64,000 bases of DNA from Kitasatospora viridis (GTDB taxonomy: Bacteria; Actinomycetota; Actinomycetes; Streptomycetales; Streptomycetaceae), in assembly GCF_007829815.1 (NCBI RefSeq), contig NZ_VIWT01000001.1, forward strand, positions 124,001-188,000. The letters are read 5' to 3'. Positions 30,353 through 42,915 of the stretch are shown in pieces. Position 1 is the first letter of the stretch. Every line of letters starts with the position of its first letter. The translations under genes were made by a program, and so were the position numbers. The notes below the pieces were generated by a model. That model searched no databases and was not told the origin of the DNA. It saw only the letters and a list, made by a program, of their open reading frames with translations.

Positions 30353-31611
30353 AGCTGCTTCTCCTTCAGGGTGGTGACGAGTGCTTCGAGTGCGACCGGG
30401 GCCTGCTCGCCGGTGGTCATGTCCTTGAGCTGGACGACCCCTTCGGCGAGGTCCCGGTCCCCGGCCACCAGGGCGAAGCGGGCCCCGGAGCGGTCGGCGG
30501 ACTTCATGGCGTTCTTGAGGCCCTTGACGCCGAAGGCGAGGTCGGTGGCCACGCCGGCCCGGCGCAGCTCGGTCACCTTGGCGAAGAGCACGTTCTTGGC
30601 CTCCTCGCCGAGCGCGACCGCGTACACCGAGGTGGTCGCGGGCAGGTCGAGGGTGATCTCCTCGGCCTCCAGGGCCAGGAAGATCCGGTCCACGCCGAGG
30701 CCCCAGCCGACCGAGGGCAGGGCCGGGCCGCCGAGCATCTCGGACAGGCCGTCGTAGCGCCCGCCGCCGCCGATCGCGGACTGCGCGCCGAGCCCGTTGT
30801 GGACGAACTCGAAGGTGGTGCGGGTGTAGTAGTCCAGGCCGCGGACCAGCTTGGGGTCGTCCACGAAGGCCACGCCGGCGGCGGTGAGCAGCGCGCGCAC
30901 CTGCTCGTCGTAGGCCTTGCAGTCCTCGCAGAGGAAGTCGCGCAGCATCGGCGCGCCGACCAGCTGGGCCTGCACGGCCTCGCGCTTGTCGTCCAGCACC
31001 CGCAGCGGGTTGATCTCGGCCCGGCGCCGGGTGTCCTCGTCCAGGTCGAGGCCGGCCAGGAAGTCCACCAGTGCCGCCCGGTAGACCGGGCGGCACTGCT
31101 TGTCGCCCAGCGAGTTGAGCAGCAGCCGGTAGTCGGTCAGGCCGAGCGAGCGGAAGGCGTCGTCGGCCAGGATGATCAGCTCGGCGTCCAGCGCCGGGTC
31201 CTCGGCGCCCAGCGCCTCGGCGCCGACCTGGGAGAACTGCCGGTAGCGGCCCTTCTGCGGGCGCTCGTACCGGTAGAAGTTGCCCGAGTACCAGACCTTG
31301 ACCGGCAGGTTGCCCAGCTTGTGCAGGTTGGCCTGGAGCACCGCGCGGACCACCGAGGCGGTGCCCTCGGGGCGCAGCGCCAGCGCCTCGCTACCGCGCT
31401 GGGTGAGGGTGAACATCTCCTTGGTGACGATGTCGGTGGACTCGCCGACGCCGCGGGAGAACAGCTTGGTGTCCTCGAAGACCGGGGTCTCGATGTAGCC
31501 GTAGCCGGCCCGGCGCAGCGGGGCGGCCAGTGCCTGACGGATCGCCAGGAAGGTCGCGGAGCTGGGCGGGAGCAGGTCGTAGGTGCCCTTGGGGGCGGTG
31601 AAGGTGCTCAA
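30349..31611 (-). CDS. hisS: Histidyl-tRNA synthetase
   Basis: A 420-residue class II synthetase. It shows GTYDLLPP at the N-terminus, motif 1 around [31 protein letters not shown], motif 2 with [13 protein letters not shown], the histidine-specific [15 protein letters not shown], and motif 3 GGGGRYDGL with [11 protein letters not shown] place the start at TTG 31611, after GGAAG, which gives the usual [11 protein letters not shown] beginning. A GTG at 31626 overlapping the MBL stop by 4 bp is a real alternative that would add five residues. It is the middle gene of MBL-hisS-aspS. Confidence 0.95.
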
Positions 31612-31622
31612 CTTCTCTTCCG

Positions 31623-32330
31623 TCACATTCCTCGTCGCGGTGCCGCGGGGCCATCCGACAACCCCATCACCTGCTGGAGGTACGGGTTGGTGGCGCGCTC
31701 GCGGCCGATGGTGGTCTGGGCGCCGTGGCCGGAGAGCACCACGGTCGCGTCGTCGAGGGGCAGGCAGACCCGGGCCAGCGATCGCAGGATGGCTGCGTGG
31801 CTGCCGCCCGGGAGGTCCGTGCGCCCGATGGAGCCGGCGAAGAGCAGGTCGCCCGAGAAGAGAACCGGGGGGATCTCCTCGCTCGCGGGCGTCCGGAACG
31901 TCACCGACCCCTCGGTATGGCCGGGCGCGTGGTCGACGGTGAACTTCAGACCGGCCAGCTCCAGTTCGCTGCCGTCGGTGAGCAGCCGCAGGTCGTCCGG
32001 CTCGCCGATGGTCAGCTCGCCCATCAGCGGCATCCCGATCGAGCGGCCGAGCGCCTTCTCCGGGTCGGACAGCATGTACCGGTCCGCCGGGTGGATCCAG
32101 GCCGGCACGCCCTGGGCGCCGCAGACCGGGACCACGGAGGCGACGTGGTCGATGTGCCCGTGGGTGAGGACCACCGCGACCGGCTTGAGCCGGTGTTCGC
32201 GGACCATCTCCTGCACTCCGGCCGCCGCCTGGTGGCCGGGGTCGACGATCACGCACTCCTCGCCGGCCGCGGGGGCCACCAGGTAGCAGTTGGTCCCCCA
32301 GGCTCCGGCTGGGAATCCGGCGATGAACAC
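31623..32330 (-). CDS. MBL-fold metallo-hydrolase (glyoxalase II-like)
   Basis: A 235-residue metallo-beta-lactamase-fold hydrolase. The metal motif VLTHGHIDH, a later APGHTEGSV histidine, the [15 protein letters not shown] aspartate and a terminal [12 protein letters not shown] histidine form the two-metal site. Such genes precede hisS in many actinobacteria; hydroxyacylglutathione or mycothiol thioester hydrolysis is possible, but the substrate is unproven. GAGG stands close before GTG 32330. It is first in the transcript and divergent from the cyclophilin gene across 257 bp. Confidence 0.9.
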   Translation of the reverse strand: MFIAGFPAGAWGTNCYLVAPAAGEECVIVDPGHQAAAGVQEMVREHRLKPVAVVLTHGHIDHVASVVPVCGAQGVPAWIHPADRYMLSDPEKALGRSIGMPLMGELTIGEPDDLRLLTDGSELELAGLKFTVDHAPGHTEGSVTFRTPASEEIPPVLFSGDLLFAGSIGRTDLPGGSHAAILRSLARVCLPLDDATVVLSGHGAQTTIGRERATNPYLQQVMGLSDGPAAPRRGM

Positions 32331-32587
32331 GGTTGACCTCTGCTGGCGTGTCGGGGTGGACGGGGGACGGGCTTGTCGGTGCAGCCTACCGGCGGTAAGG
32401 CACCGGTTGCGAACCGGATACCGGTTGCTGGCGTGCCGCCGTGCCGGTGGTTCGGATGCCCCGTTCCCGCCTTCTCACCGTGTTCTTACCGACAGGGTCC
32501 CTACACTTGGCGGCTGGTGGATGCGATGATCCGCCCAGCACATCCACACTTCCGTGCAGTACGGCGTTACCTAGGAGAGACGGCCCG

Positions 32588-33373
32588 GTGGTCACCAGCG
32601 AACAGCGGCGGCGGCAGCTCGCCCGCGAGAAGTACGAGCGGCAGCAGGCGAACCGCGTCGAGGCCCGGAGCAAGGCGAAGCGCCGCAACGCGATCATCGC
32701 CGGCGCGGTCGCCGTGGTGGTGGTCGCCGGCGCGAGCCTGGCCGCCTCCGGCGTCTTCTCCTCCGACGGCAAGAAGAAGGCCGCCACCGCCAGCGCGGCC
32801 CCGGTCGGCAAGGGCTGCACCACCCCGCAGCCCGGCTCGCCGAACAACAAGCAGTGGTCCACCGAGCCGAGCATGACGGTCGACGCCAAGGCCACCTACA
32901 CCGCCACGCTGGACACCAGCTGCGGCACCGTGACCTTCACCATGGACGCGAGCAAGGCCCCGCACACGGTCAACTCGTTCGTCTTCCTGGCGGGTCAGAA
33001 CTACTTCGACCACACCAAGTGCCACCGGCTCACCACCCAGGGCATCTACGTGCTGCAGTGCGGCGACCCGACCGCCACCGGCTCCGGCAGCCCGGGCTAC
33101 AAGTTCACCGACGAGAACCTGACCGGCGCGACCTACCCGGCCGGCACCGTCGCGATGGCCAACTCCGGCCCGAACACCAACGGCAGCCAGTTCTTCCTGG
33201 TCTACAAGGACACCCAGCTGCCCGCCAGCTACACCCCGTTCGGCAAGATCACCGGCGGCATGGACGTGCTGAACAACATCGCCCAGGCCGGCGAGAACGA
33301 CGCGAACGGACAGGGCGACGGCGCCCCGAACGCCACCGTGGTGTTCAACAAGGTGACCGCCGTCAAGGACTGA
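32588..33373 (+). CDS. Membrane-anchored cyclophilin-type peptidyl-prolyl isomerase
   Basis: A 261-residue protein. A basic N-terminus (1-35, rich in Arg, Gln and Lys) precedes one transmembrane helix (about 36-58, AIIAGAVAVVVVAGASLAASG) and an extracellular linker. The cyclophilin domain (about 90-260) has TVTFTMDASKAPHTVNSFVFLA, FDHTKCHRLTT, GTVAMANSGPNTNGSQFFL and FGKITGGMDVLNNI. The catalytic Arg follows His in CHRL, and the QFF core is intact. It probably catalyses folding of secreted proteins outside the cell. GTG 32588 is used with AGGAGA upstream; the frame stays open to 32441 without a ribosome site. A TACACT -10-like box lies at 32502-32507. Confidence 0.9.
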   Translation: MVTSEQRRRQLAREKYERQQANRVEARSKAKRRNAIIAGAVAVVVVAGASLAASGVFSSDGKKKAATASAAPVGKGCTTPQPGSPNNKQWSTEPSMTVDAKATYTATLDTSCGTVTFTMDASKAPHTVNSFVFLAGQNYFDHTKCHRLTTQGIYVLQCGDPTATGSGSPGYKFTDENLTGATYPAGTVAMANSGPNTNGSQFFLVYKDTQLPASYTPFGKITGGMDVLNNIAQAGENDANGQGDGAPNATVVFNKVTAVKD

Positions 33374-33604
33374 CCCGGTCCGCCGGAAATCGACCCGGCC
33401 CGGATGCGGACAGCACCGGGCCTGGTCGCCTATGTTGCTGTTGTATAGGGTGCCCTGGCCCGCCGCCGTCACCCAGGGCAGCACCGCAAGCACCTGGAAG
33501 ACTCGGGCGGGCAGGGACGACGGGCCATCGGTCCGCCGCACATTCAACTGTGGACGACGGATCCGCACCCAGTCGGTGACGGGACGTCATGTGGAGGAGG
33601 CGCT

Positions 33605-34834
33605 GTGAGCAGCGACCCGTGGGGCCGTGTCGACGAGCAGGGGACCGTCTACGTCAGGACGGCCGAGGGCGAACGCGTCGTCGGCTCCTGGCAGGCGGGC
33701 TCCCCGGAGGAGGCTCTCGCCTACTTCGAGCGCAAGTACCAGGGCCTGTCCGCCGAGATCGGGCTCCTGGAGCACCGGGTGCGCAAGACCGACCTCGGTG
33801 CCAAGGACGCCCAGACCGCGCTGGACCACCTGCGCGCCCAGGTCGTCGAGGGCCACGCGGTCGGCGACCTGGCCGCCCTGGCCCAGCGCCTGGACACCCT
33901 GGCCGGTGAGATCGAGACCCGCCAGGTGGAGCGCAAGGCGGCCCGCGCCAAGGCCACCGAGGAGACCCGCACCGCCAAGGAGGCGCTGGTCGCCGAGGCG
34001 GAGCAGCTCGCCGAGTCCACCCAGTGGCGGGAGGCCGGCGACCGGCTGCGCGCCCTGGTGGACACCTGGAAGGGCCTGCCCCGCCTGGACCGCAAGAGCG
34101 ACGACGAGCTGTGGCACCGCTTCTCGCACGCCCGCTCGGTCTTCTCCAAGCACCGCAAGGCGCACTTCGCGCAGCTGGACGCGGAGCGGGACCAGGCCCG
34201 GGCGGTCAAGGAGCGGCTGGTCACCGAGGCCGAGGCGCTCTCGAACTCCACCGAGTGGGGCGACACGGCGGCCCGCTACCGCGACCTGATGGCGCAGTGG
34301 AAGGCCGCGGGCCGGGCCCAGCGCGACGCCGAGGACGAGCTGTGGGCGCGGTTCCGCGGCGCCCAGGACGTCTTCTTCCAGGCCCGTTCGGCGATCTTCA
34401 CCGAGCGGGACGCGGAGCAGGCGGAGAACCAGAAGCTGAAGGAGGCGCTGGCCGCCGAGGCCGAGGCGATCCTGCCGATCACCGACATCAAGGCGGCCAA
34501 GGCGGCGCTGCGCGGCGTCAGCGAGCGCTGGGAGGCGATCGGCCACGTGCCGCGCGACGCCAAGCCGCGCCTGGACGGCCGGCTGGGTGCGGTCGAGCGG
34601 GCGATCCGCGAGGCCGAGGACGCCGAGTGGCAGCGCTCCAACCCGGAGGCCAAGGCCCGCGCGACCGGCATGACCAGCCTGCTGCAGGCCGCCGTGGACA
34701 AGCTCCAGGGCGAGCTGGACAAGGCCCGGGCGGCCGGCAACGCGAGCAAGGCGGCCAAGCTTGAGGGCGAGCTGGCGGGCCGTCAGGCGCTGCTCGACCA
34801 GGCGCTGAAGAGCCTGCAGGAGTTCAGCGGCTGA
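33605..34834 (+). CDS. DUF349 domain-containing protein
   Basis: A 409-residue, almost wholly alpha-helical protein. A short N-terminal domain (VDEQGTVYVRTAEGERVVGSW) is followed by helical, coiled-coil-prone sequence with several DUF349 units around WREAGDRLRALVDTWKGLPR, WGDTAARYRDLMAQWKAAGR and the REVSERWEAIGHVPR-like segment at about 305-320. E. coli and other DUF349 proteins are poorly understood, some being linked to ribosome or nucleic-acid processes. GGAGGAGG precedes GTG 33605. It is convergent with relA and shares its terminator. Confidence 0.88.
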   Translation: MSSDPWGRVDEQGTVYVRTAEGERVVGSWQAGSPEEALAYFERKYQGLSAEIGLLEHRVRKTDLGAKDAQTALDHLRAQVVEGHAVGDLAALAQRLDTLAGEIETRQVERKAARAKATEETRTAKEALVAEAEQLAESTQWREAGDRLRALVDTWKGLPRLDRKSDDELWHRFSHARSVFSKHRKAHFAQLDAERDQARAVKERLVTEAEALSNSTEWGDTAARYRDLMAQWKAAGRAQRDAEDELWARFRGAQDVFFQARSAIFTERDAEQAENQKLKEALAAEAEAILPITDIKAAKAALRGVSERWEAIGHVPRDAKPRLDGRLGAVERAIREAEDAEWQRSNPEAKARATGMTSLLQAAVDKLQGELDKARAAGNASKAAKLEGELAGRQALLDQALKSLQEFSG

Positions 34835-34867
34835 TCCGCCGTCAGCACGACGGTCCGCCGTCAGCAC

Positions 34868-34911
34868 AACGGGAAGGGGCCCACCGCCGCGGCGGTGGGC
34901 CCCTTCCCGTT
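34868..34911. terminator. Bidirectional terminator between the DUF349 gene and relA (44-bp perfect palindrome)
   Basis: Two exact 22-bp arms meet without a spacer (centre between 34889 and 34890). The relA stop lies 3 bp beyond one edge. A 14-bp direct repeat, 34835-34848 and 34854-34867, precedes it. Confidence 0.85.
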
Positions 34912-34913
34912 GC

Positions 34914-37367
<2,454 letters not shown>

Positions 37368-37453
37368 CGACACTCCTCGGTACGCACCGGATGAACCTTC
37401 ATGGTACCGAGCGCGGCGCGGCGGCGGCCGACCGGTGCGCCCCTGACATGCCG

Positions 37454-37485
37454 AGAGCGGTGATCGCGTGTGCGATCACCGCTCT
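37454..37485 (-). terminator. Terminator downstream of apt
   Basis: Perfect 14-bp arms AGAGCGGTGATCGC and complement around GTGT, 17 bp after the apt stop. It separates the yajC-secDF-apt unit from relA. Confidence 0.75.
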
Positions 37486-37501
37486 TCGGAACGGTCCGGT
37501 G

Positions 37502-38059
37502 TCAGACCGTGACCAGGGTCTCCAGCGGAGCCCCGGCCAGGTGCGGGGCGAGCCGCTCGCGCCCGTCGAGGAAGCCGAGCTCCATCAGCACGACCACGCC
37601 GACCAGTTCGGCGCCGGCCCGCTGGACCAGGTCCAGCGAGGCGGCGATGGTGCCGCCGGTGGCCAGCACGTCGTCCACCACCAGCACCTTCTCCCCGGGG
37701 GCGAAGGCGTCGCACTGCACCTCAAGGGTGGCCGAGCCGTACTCCAGGTCGTAGGACTTCTGGAAGACCTCGCCGGGCAGCTTGCCCTTCTTGCGGATCG
37801 GCACGAAGCCCAGGCCCGCCGCGACGGCCGCCGGAGCGGCCAGCACGAACCCGCGGGCCTCCAGACCGACCACCTTGGTGGCGCCCAGCTCCTTCGCCCG
37901 CTCGGCCAGCGCCCGGGTGAGCGCCCCGAAGGCCTCGGCGTCGGCGAGCAGCGGGGCGATGTCCTTGAACAGCACCCCCGGCTTCGGGTAGTCGGGCACG
38001 TCCCGGATCCTGCTGTTCAGCAGGTCGGTCAAGGCGGTGTCGGTCACGGGGTTCCCCAT
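37502..38059 (-). CDS. apt: Adenine phosphoribosyltransferase
   Basis: A 185-residue purine salvage enzyme that converts adenine and PRPP to AMP. The N-terminal IRDVPDYPKPGVLFKDIAPLL is diagnostic, and VLVVDDVLATGGTIAAS is the PRPP-binding motif; GLEARGFVLAAP supplies the adenine site. ATG 38059 comes one base after the secF stop (TGA-G-ATG); a GTG at 38047 preceded by GGGGAAC is an alternative that would shorten it by four residues. The secD-secF-apt-relA order is conserved in actinobacteria. Confidence 0.94.
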   Translation of the reverse strand: MGNPVTDTALTDLLNSRIRDVPDYPKPGVLFKDIAPLLADAEAFGALTRALAERAKELGATKVVGLEARGFVLAAPAAVAAGLGFVPIRKKGKLPGEVFQKSYDLEYGSATLEVQCDAFAPGEKVLVVDDVLATGGTIAASLDLVQRAGAELVGVVVLMELGFLDGRERLAPHLAGAPLETLVTV

Positions 38060-38060
38060 C

Positions 38061-39191
38061 TCAGCGCTTGCCGGAGGGCCGGCCCTTGCCGCGGGCCCGG
38101 CCCGTCGGCTGGTTACGCTGACCGACCATACCCGCCGCGACACCGTCGGCCACGGCCTGCTCGGCCTCGTCCACCGGCTCCGCGGTCGTGCCGGCCGCCT
38201 CGGCGGCGGCCGCCGCCTTGGCGTCCGCCGCGCGCCGCTGGGCGACCCGCTTGGCCAGCGCCCGCATCTGCGGGGTCTGCTCCTTGAGCTGCGCCAGCAG
38301 CGGGGTGGCGACGCAGATCGAGGAGTAGGCACCGGCCGACAGGCCGATGAACAGCGCCAGCGAGATGTCGTTCAGGGTGCCGGCGCCGAGGATGCCGCCG
38401 CCGATGAAGAGCAGTGCGGCGACCGGCAGCAGCGCCACCACCGTGGTGTTGAGCGAACGCACCAGGGTCTGGTTGAGGCCGGCGTTGGCCGCCTCGCTGT
38501 AGGTGAGCTTGTTCTGCTTCTCGATGTCCTTGGTGTTCTCCTTCACGGTGTCGAAGACGACGACCGTGTCGTAGAGCGAGTAACCGAGGATGGTCAGGAA
38601 GCCGATCACCGTGCCCGGGCTGACCTCGAAGCCGACCACCGCGTAGACGCCGATGGTGATCAGCAGGTCGTGCACGAGGGCGACCAGCGCGGCCAGCGCC
38701 ATCCGCCACTCGAAGGCGATCGCCAGGTAGGCGGTGACCAGGACCATGAAGATCACCAGGCCGAGCAGCGCCTTCTGGGAGATCTCGTGGCCCCAGCTCG
38801 GGCCGACCACCTGGGCGTCGATGTTGGCGGCGTCCACGCCCAGGTCGGTGGAGAGGTCCTTGACGACGGTGTCCGAGGACACCTTCTCGTCGGCGCTGAC
38901 CTGGATCCGGATCTTGCCGTCACCGGTGGACTGCACCTGCGAGGTGGAGTCCCCGACGATCTTGTTGATCTCGGTCTGCGCCTGGCTGATCGTCAGTCCG
39001 GGCTTGGTGACGGTGTAGACCGACCCGCCCTTGAACTCGATGCCCAGGTGCAGCCCGACCGTCGACAGTCCGATGACCGCCACCAGGGCGATGACCCCGG
39101 AGATGCTGTACCAGAGCTTGCGGCGGCCGACGAAGTCGAAGCTGATCTCGCCCCGGTAGAGACGGTGGCCGAGGTTGCTGAAGCGTGACAT
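38061..39191 (-). CDS. secF: Protein translocase subunit SecF
   Basis: A 376-residue inner subunit of the SecDF proton-driven translocase accessory complex. Six transmembrane helices are seen, with the large periplasmic-type P1 loop after the first, starting with IEFKGGSVYTV. The conserved TVIGFLTILGYSLYDTVVVFDTVKENT segment is the SecF signature, and RSLNTTVVALLPV follows. The C-terminus is long and basic (RGKGRPSGKR). It lies 4 bp after secD. Confidence 0.95.
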   Translation of the reverse strand: MSRFSNLGHRLYRGEISFDFVGRRKLWYSISGVIALVAVIGLSTVGLHLGIEFKGGSVYTVTKPGLTISQAQTEINKIVGDSTSQVQSTGDGKIRIQVSADEKVSSDTVVKDLSTDLGVDAANIDAQVVGPSWGHEISQKALLGLVIFMVLVTAYLAIAFEWRMALAALVALVHDLLITIGVYAVVGFEVSPGTVIGFLTILGYSLYDTVVVFDTVKENTKDIEKQNKLTYSEAANAGLNQTLVRSLNTTVVALLPVAALLFIGGGILGAGTLNDISLALFIGLSAGAYSSICVATPLLAQLKEQTPQMRALAKRVAQRRAADAKAAAAAEAAGTTAEPVDEAEQAVADGVAAGMVGQRNQPTGRARGKGRPSGKR

Positions 39192-39195
39192 TGCG

Positions 39196-41082
39196 TCAGG
39201 CCTCCTTGACGGCGGCGGCAGGGGTGCCGGAGCGGCGGCGGGTGCTGCGCAGCGGCGGACGGGCGCCCAGCCGCTTCGGGTCCAGACCGGACCACGGGTG
39301 GCCGTTGGCGAAGAACTTCCGACGGGCCAGCAGCGTGATCATCGGCTTGGTGAAGAGGAAGATCACCACGATGTCGAGCAGCGTGGTCAGGCCCAGCGTG
39401 AACGCGAAGCCCTGCACCTTGCCCACCGACACCACGTACAGCACCGCGGCACACAGGAACGAGACGAAGTCCGACACCAGGATGGTGCGCCGGGCGCGCG
39501 GCCAGGCCCGCTGGACCGCCGGGCGCAGCTGGGCGCCCTCGCGGACCTCGTCGCGGATCCGTTCGAAGTAGACGATGAACGAGTCGGCCGTGATGCCGAT
39601 CGCCACGATCGCACCGCAGACCGCCGGCAGGTTCAGCGCGAAGCCGATGCTGGCGCCCAGCAGCGTCATGATCGAGTAGGTCAGGATCGCGGAGACCACC
39701 AGACCGGCGATCGAGACCAGGCCCAGGCCGCGGTAGTAGACCAGCGAGTAGATGATCACCAGCGCCAGGCCGATCGCGCCGGCCAGCAGGCCGGCGTGCA
39801 GCTGGTCGCCGCCGAGCGCGGCGGACACGGTGGTCACGTCGCTCTTGGCGAAGCTCAGCGGCAGCGCGCCGTAGCTGAGCACGTTGGCCAGGCTGCTGGC
39901 CTGCTCCTGGGTGAAGGTGCCGTTGATCACCGCGTTGCCGCCGGTGATCGACTGCGCCACGTAGGGGTGCGAGACGACGTTGCCGTCCAGCACGATGGCG
40001 AACTCGTTGGCCGGCTGCTGCTGGGTGGCGAGCTGGCCGGTGGTGGTCGCGAAGTCCTTCGAACCCTTGTCGTTGAAGGCCAGCTGCACCTCCCAGCCGT
40101 TGGCCTGCTGGGTGTCGTAACCCGCGGTGGCCTTGGAGACGTCCTTGCCGTTCACCTCGACCGGGCCGAGCAGGAACTTGTTGTAGGCCTTCTGGTTCCC
40201 GGCGCCCGTGGGCTCCGGGTCGGTGGAGCAGGCGACGGTCGGCTTGCTCGGGTCGGCGGCCTGGTAGTCCTTGCGCTGCGACGCCTGCGAGCAGTCCAGG
40301 TTGGCGTACTGCTGCTGGACGTCGGCCGGGATCGCGGCGTTCGGGTCGGCCGCCGGCGGGGCGGCGGACGGGTTGGCCAGCGACGGCGCGGACGGCGCGG
40401 CCGACGGGGCGGCCGAGGCGGCGGCCGACGGCGAGGCGGCCGCGGCGGTGCCGGTGGTGGCGTCGGCCTTCAGGGCGTCGGAGACCGCGCGGCCGGCCTT
40501 GGTGGCACTGGCCGAGGGGCTCGCGCCGGTCGGGGCGGAGGCGCTGGCGGCGGCGGAGGCACTGGCCGAGCCGCTCGCGGCGGCGCTCGGCGAGGCGCTG
40601 CCCGACGGAGCGGCGCTGCCCGAGGGGGAGCCGCTGGGCGTCGGGGTCGGCTGGGCCGGCACGCCGGTCGGCGCGTAGGTGATCACCGGGCGGAAGTAGA
40701 GCTGGGCCGTGGTGCCGACCTGCTCGGCAGCCTGCTGGCTGTTCGTGCCCTTGGGGATGTCAACGATGATGTTGTTGTTCCCCTGGGTCTGCACCTCGGC
40801 CTCGGAGACGCCGAACGCGTTGACCCGCTTCTGGATGATCCCGACCGCGATGTCCATGTTGGACTTGTTGACCGCGTTCTTGTCGGTCGAGTTGGCGGTC
40901 AGCGTGATCTCGGTGCCACCGGCCAGATCGATCCCGAGGCGAGGCGTCCTGTGGCCCGTCCCGAACATGAGGGCGACCAGTCCGACGGTCACTGCCAGGA
41001 CGAGGGCCAGAGCCCGCCCCGGGTAACCGTCGCGCGGACGCGACTTGGGTGTTGCCACCTTGCTCGTTTCTCCCTGTCCCAT
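39196..41082 (-). CDS. secD: Protein translocase subunit SecD
   Basis: A 628-residue partner of SecF. The first helix is at about 22-42, followed by LGIDLAGGTEITLTA. The P1 base and head carry a long insertion (about 138-255) made almost entirely of Ala, Ser, Pro and Gly. Five further helices are in the C-terminal part with TADSFIVYFERIRDEVREG, the SecD signature. The insertion is extended compared with E. coli SecD but Ala/Ser/Pro-rich loops are common in streptomycetes. ATG 41082 is used; GTG 41058, within the first residues, is an alternative. Confidence 0.95.
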   Translation of the reverse strand: MGQGETSKVATPKSRPRDGYPGRALALVLAVTVGLVALMFGTGHRTPRLGIDLAGGTEITLTANSTDKNAVNKSNMDIAVGIIQKRVNAFGVSEAEVQTQGNNNIIVDIPKGTNSQQAAEQVGTTAQLYFRPVITYAPTGVPAQPTPTPSGSPSGSAAPSGSASPSAAASGSASASAAASASAPTGASPSASATKAGRAVSDALKADATTGTAAAASPSAAASAAPSAAPSAPSLANPSAAPPAADPNAAIPADVQQQYANLDCSQASQRKDYQAADPSKPTVACSTDPEPTGAGNQKAYNKFLLGPVEVNGKDVSKATAGYDTQQANGWEVQLAFNDKGSKDFATTTGQLATQQQPANEFAIVLDGNVVSHPYVAQSITGGNAVINGTFTQEQASSLANVLSYGALPLSFAKSDVTTVSAALGGDQLHAGLLAGAIGLALVIIYSLVYYRGLGLVSIAGLVVSAILTYSIMTLLGASIGFALNLPAVCGAIVAIGITADSFIVYFERIRDEVREGAQLRPAVQRAWPRARRTILVSDFVSFLCAAVLYVVSVGKVQGFAFTLGLTTLLDIVVIFLFTKPMITLLARRKFFANGHPWSGLDPKRLGARPPLRSTRRRSGTPAAAVKEA

Positions 41083-41096
41083 GCCGCTGGCTCAGC

Positions 41097-41129
41097 ACCG
41101 CCCGCCTGCCTCAGGGACAGGTGGGCGGT
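41097..41129 (-). promoter_or_regulatory. Imperfect hairpin between yajC and secD
   Basis: A stem of about 14 bp with two mismatches (ACCGCCCGCCTG against CAGGTGGGCGGT) in the 106-bp gap, 15 bp upstream of secD. It could be an attenuator or an mRNA processing site that sets the YajC to SecD ratio. Confidence 0.4.
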
Positions 41130-41188
41130 ACCTGCTGCGGACAACCGTGAGTGGTGCAGCCTGACGGGTCTGCGTGCCGTGGGGGGTA

Positions 41189-41590
41189 CTACTTGGCGGT
41201 CTTCTCGCCGGCCTTCTCAAGGCTGATGCTGTCCTCGACGGCCTCGTCCGCGACGGTCTCGGTCTCGGCCTCCTCGGTCTCGTCGGCCTCGAACTCGGCG
41301 GACTCGTCCTCGGCGGGACGGCCGTTGATGATCTCGTCGTACTCCTGGGGGTCGATCACCGCGGCGACGGCGCTCTTGGAGAAGTGGGTGAAGACGCCGG
41401 GGGCGATCTCCAGCTCCACGGTCGAGTCGCCGATCGACTTCACGGTGGCGTAGAGGCCGCCGATCGTGCGGACCGCGGAGCCCGGGGCCATGGCCGACAG
41501 CGTGTGCTGGGTCTGCTGCTGGCGCTTCTTCTGCGACCGGAACAGCAGGAACATCACGGCGATCGGGAGGACGAGGATGATGAGACTCAC
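41189..41590 (-). CDS. yajC: Preprotein translocase subunit YajC
   Basis: A 133-residue single-span membrane protein associated with SecDF. The helix at 2-17 (SLIILVLPIAVMFLLF) is followed by RSQKKRQQQTQHTLSAMAPGSAVRTIGGLYATV, the YajC signature, and a strongly acidic C-terminal tail (rich in Glu and Asp from about 90). GTG 41590 is chosen because it gives the usual short N-terminus; AAAGGAC lies 9 nt upstream. It follows ruvB by 180 bp and precedes secD. Confidence 0.92.
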   Translation of the reverse strand: MSLIILVLPIAVMFLLFRSQKKRQQQTQHTLSAMAPGSAVRTIGGLYATVKSIGDSTVELEIAPGVFTHFSKSAVAAVIDPQEYDEIINGRPAEDESAEFEADETEEAETETVADEAVEDSISLEKAGEKTAK

Positions 41591-41769
41591 AGCAGAAATG
41601 TCCTTTGAGGGCCCGGCCGGGGGGCTGGCCAGTGGCGATGGTCGTCCCACCAGTGAGACGGGACGGTCCGGCGAAGTCTAGGAGACCCGCTCTGATCGGA
41701 CAACGCCAAGCATCGCATCCTGCCGCCAAAGGTGGCGAGTCTGCGGCGCACTCAGTTCGGCGCGCCTCA

Positions 41770-42855
41770 TCAGGCGGACGGCTCCGGACCGAGTAGGGCC
41801 TGCTGGCCCGGCACCGCGCCGCGCCCGCCCGGGGCGTGCGGCGGCTGGGCCAGCCCCAGGTGCTGCCAGGCCGCGGCGGTGGCGATCCGCCCGCGCGGGG
41901 TGCGGGCCAACAGCCCCTCCCTGACCAGGAACGGCTCGGCCACCTCCTCCACCGTCTCGGCCTCCTCCCCCACCGCGACGGCCAGCGTGGAGAGCCCGAC
42001 CGGCCCGCCGCCGAAGAGCCGCAGCAGCGCGTCGAGCACCGCGCGGTCCAACCGGTCCAGCCCGCGCTCGTCGACCTCGTAGACGGCCAGGGCCCGGGCG
42101 GCGATCTGACGGTCGATCACCCCGTCGTGCTCCACCTGCGCGTAGTCGCGCACCCGGCGCAGCAGCCGGTTGGCGATCCGCGGGGTCCCGCGGGAGCGGC
42201 CGGCGATCTCGGCCGCGCCGGCCGGGTCGATCTCCACGTCCAGCAGCCGGGCCGAGCGGTGCACCACCTTCTCCAGCTCGGTGGGCGCGTAGAACTCCAT
42301 GTGCCCGGTGAAGCCGAACCGGTCGCGCAGCGGCGGCGGCAGCAGTCCGGCCCGGGTGGTCGCGCCGACCAGGGTGAACGGCGGCAGTTCCAGCGGGATC
42401 GCGGTGGCGCCGGGGCCCTTGCCGACGATCACGTCGACCCGGAAGTCCTCCATCGCCATGTAGAGCATCTCCTCGGCGGGCCGGGACATCCGGTGGATCT
42501 CGTCGAGGAACAGCACCTCGCCCTCGGTCAGCGAGGAGAGGATCGCGGCCAGGTCGCCGGCGTGCTGGATGGCCGGCCCGGAGGTGATCCGGATCGGCGC
42601 GTTCAGCTCGGCCGCGATGATCATCGACAGCGTGGTCTTGCCGAGCCCGGGCGGGCCGGAGAGCAGCACGTGGTCCGGCGCGGCGCCGCGCTTGCGGGCC
42701 GCCCGCAGCACCAGCGAGAGCTGCTCGCGCACCCGCTCCTGGCCGATGAACTCGTCGAGCAGCTTGGGGCGCAGCGCCGCCTCCACCGCCTGGTCGGCGT
42801 CGTCGGCGGCGGCGCCGACCAGCCGGTCGACGGGGTCGGACTCGTACGGGCTCAT
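41770..42855 (-). CDS. ruvB: Holliday junction branch migration ATPase RuvB
   Basis: A 361-residue AAA+ motor that drives branch migration with RuvA. Walker [10 protein letters not shown], Walker [11 protein letters not shown], sensor 1 [18 protein letters not shown], and a C-terminal winged helix with [37 protein letters not shown] are all present. Its C-terminal tail of about 35 residues is Pro/Gly-rich and a little longer than in E. coli. It lies 60 bp after ruvA. ATG 42855 is the start. Confidence 0.96.
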   Translation of the reverse strand: MSPYESDPVDRLVGAAADDADQAVEAALRPKLLDEFIGQERVREQLSLVLRAARKRGAAPDHVLLSGPPGLGKTTLSMIIAAELNAPIRITSGPAIQHAGDLAAILSSLTEGEVLFLDEIHRMSRPAEEMLYMAMEDFRVDVIVGKGPGATAIPLELPPFTLVGATTRAGLLPPPLRDRFGFTGHMEFYAPTELEKVVHRSARLLDVEIDPAGAAEIAGRSRGTPRIANRLLRRVRDYAQVEHDGVIDRQIAARALAVYEVDERGLDRLDRAVLDALLRLFGGGPVGLSTLAVAVGEEAETVEEVAEPFLVREGLLARTPRGRIATAAAWQHLGLAQPPHAPGGRGAVPGQQALLGPEPSA

Positions 42856-42915
42856 CGGGGACTGGCTCCAAGTCGACAGATTGATAAGGGGTCAGATCGG
42901 CCCAGCGGATCCGCT

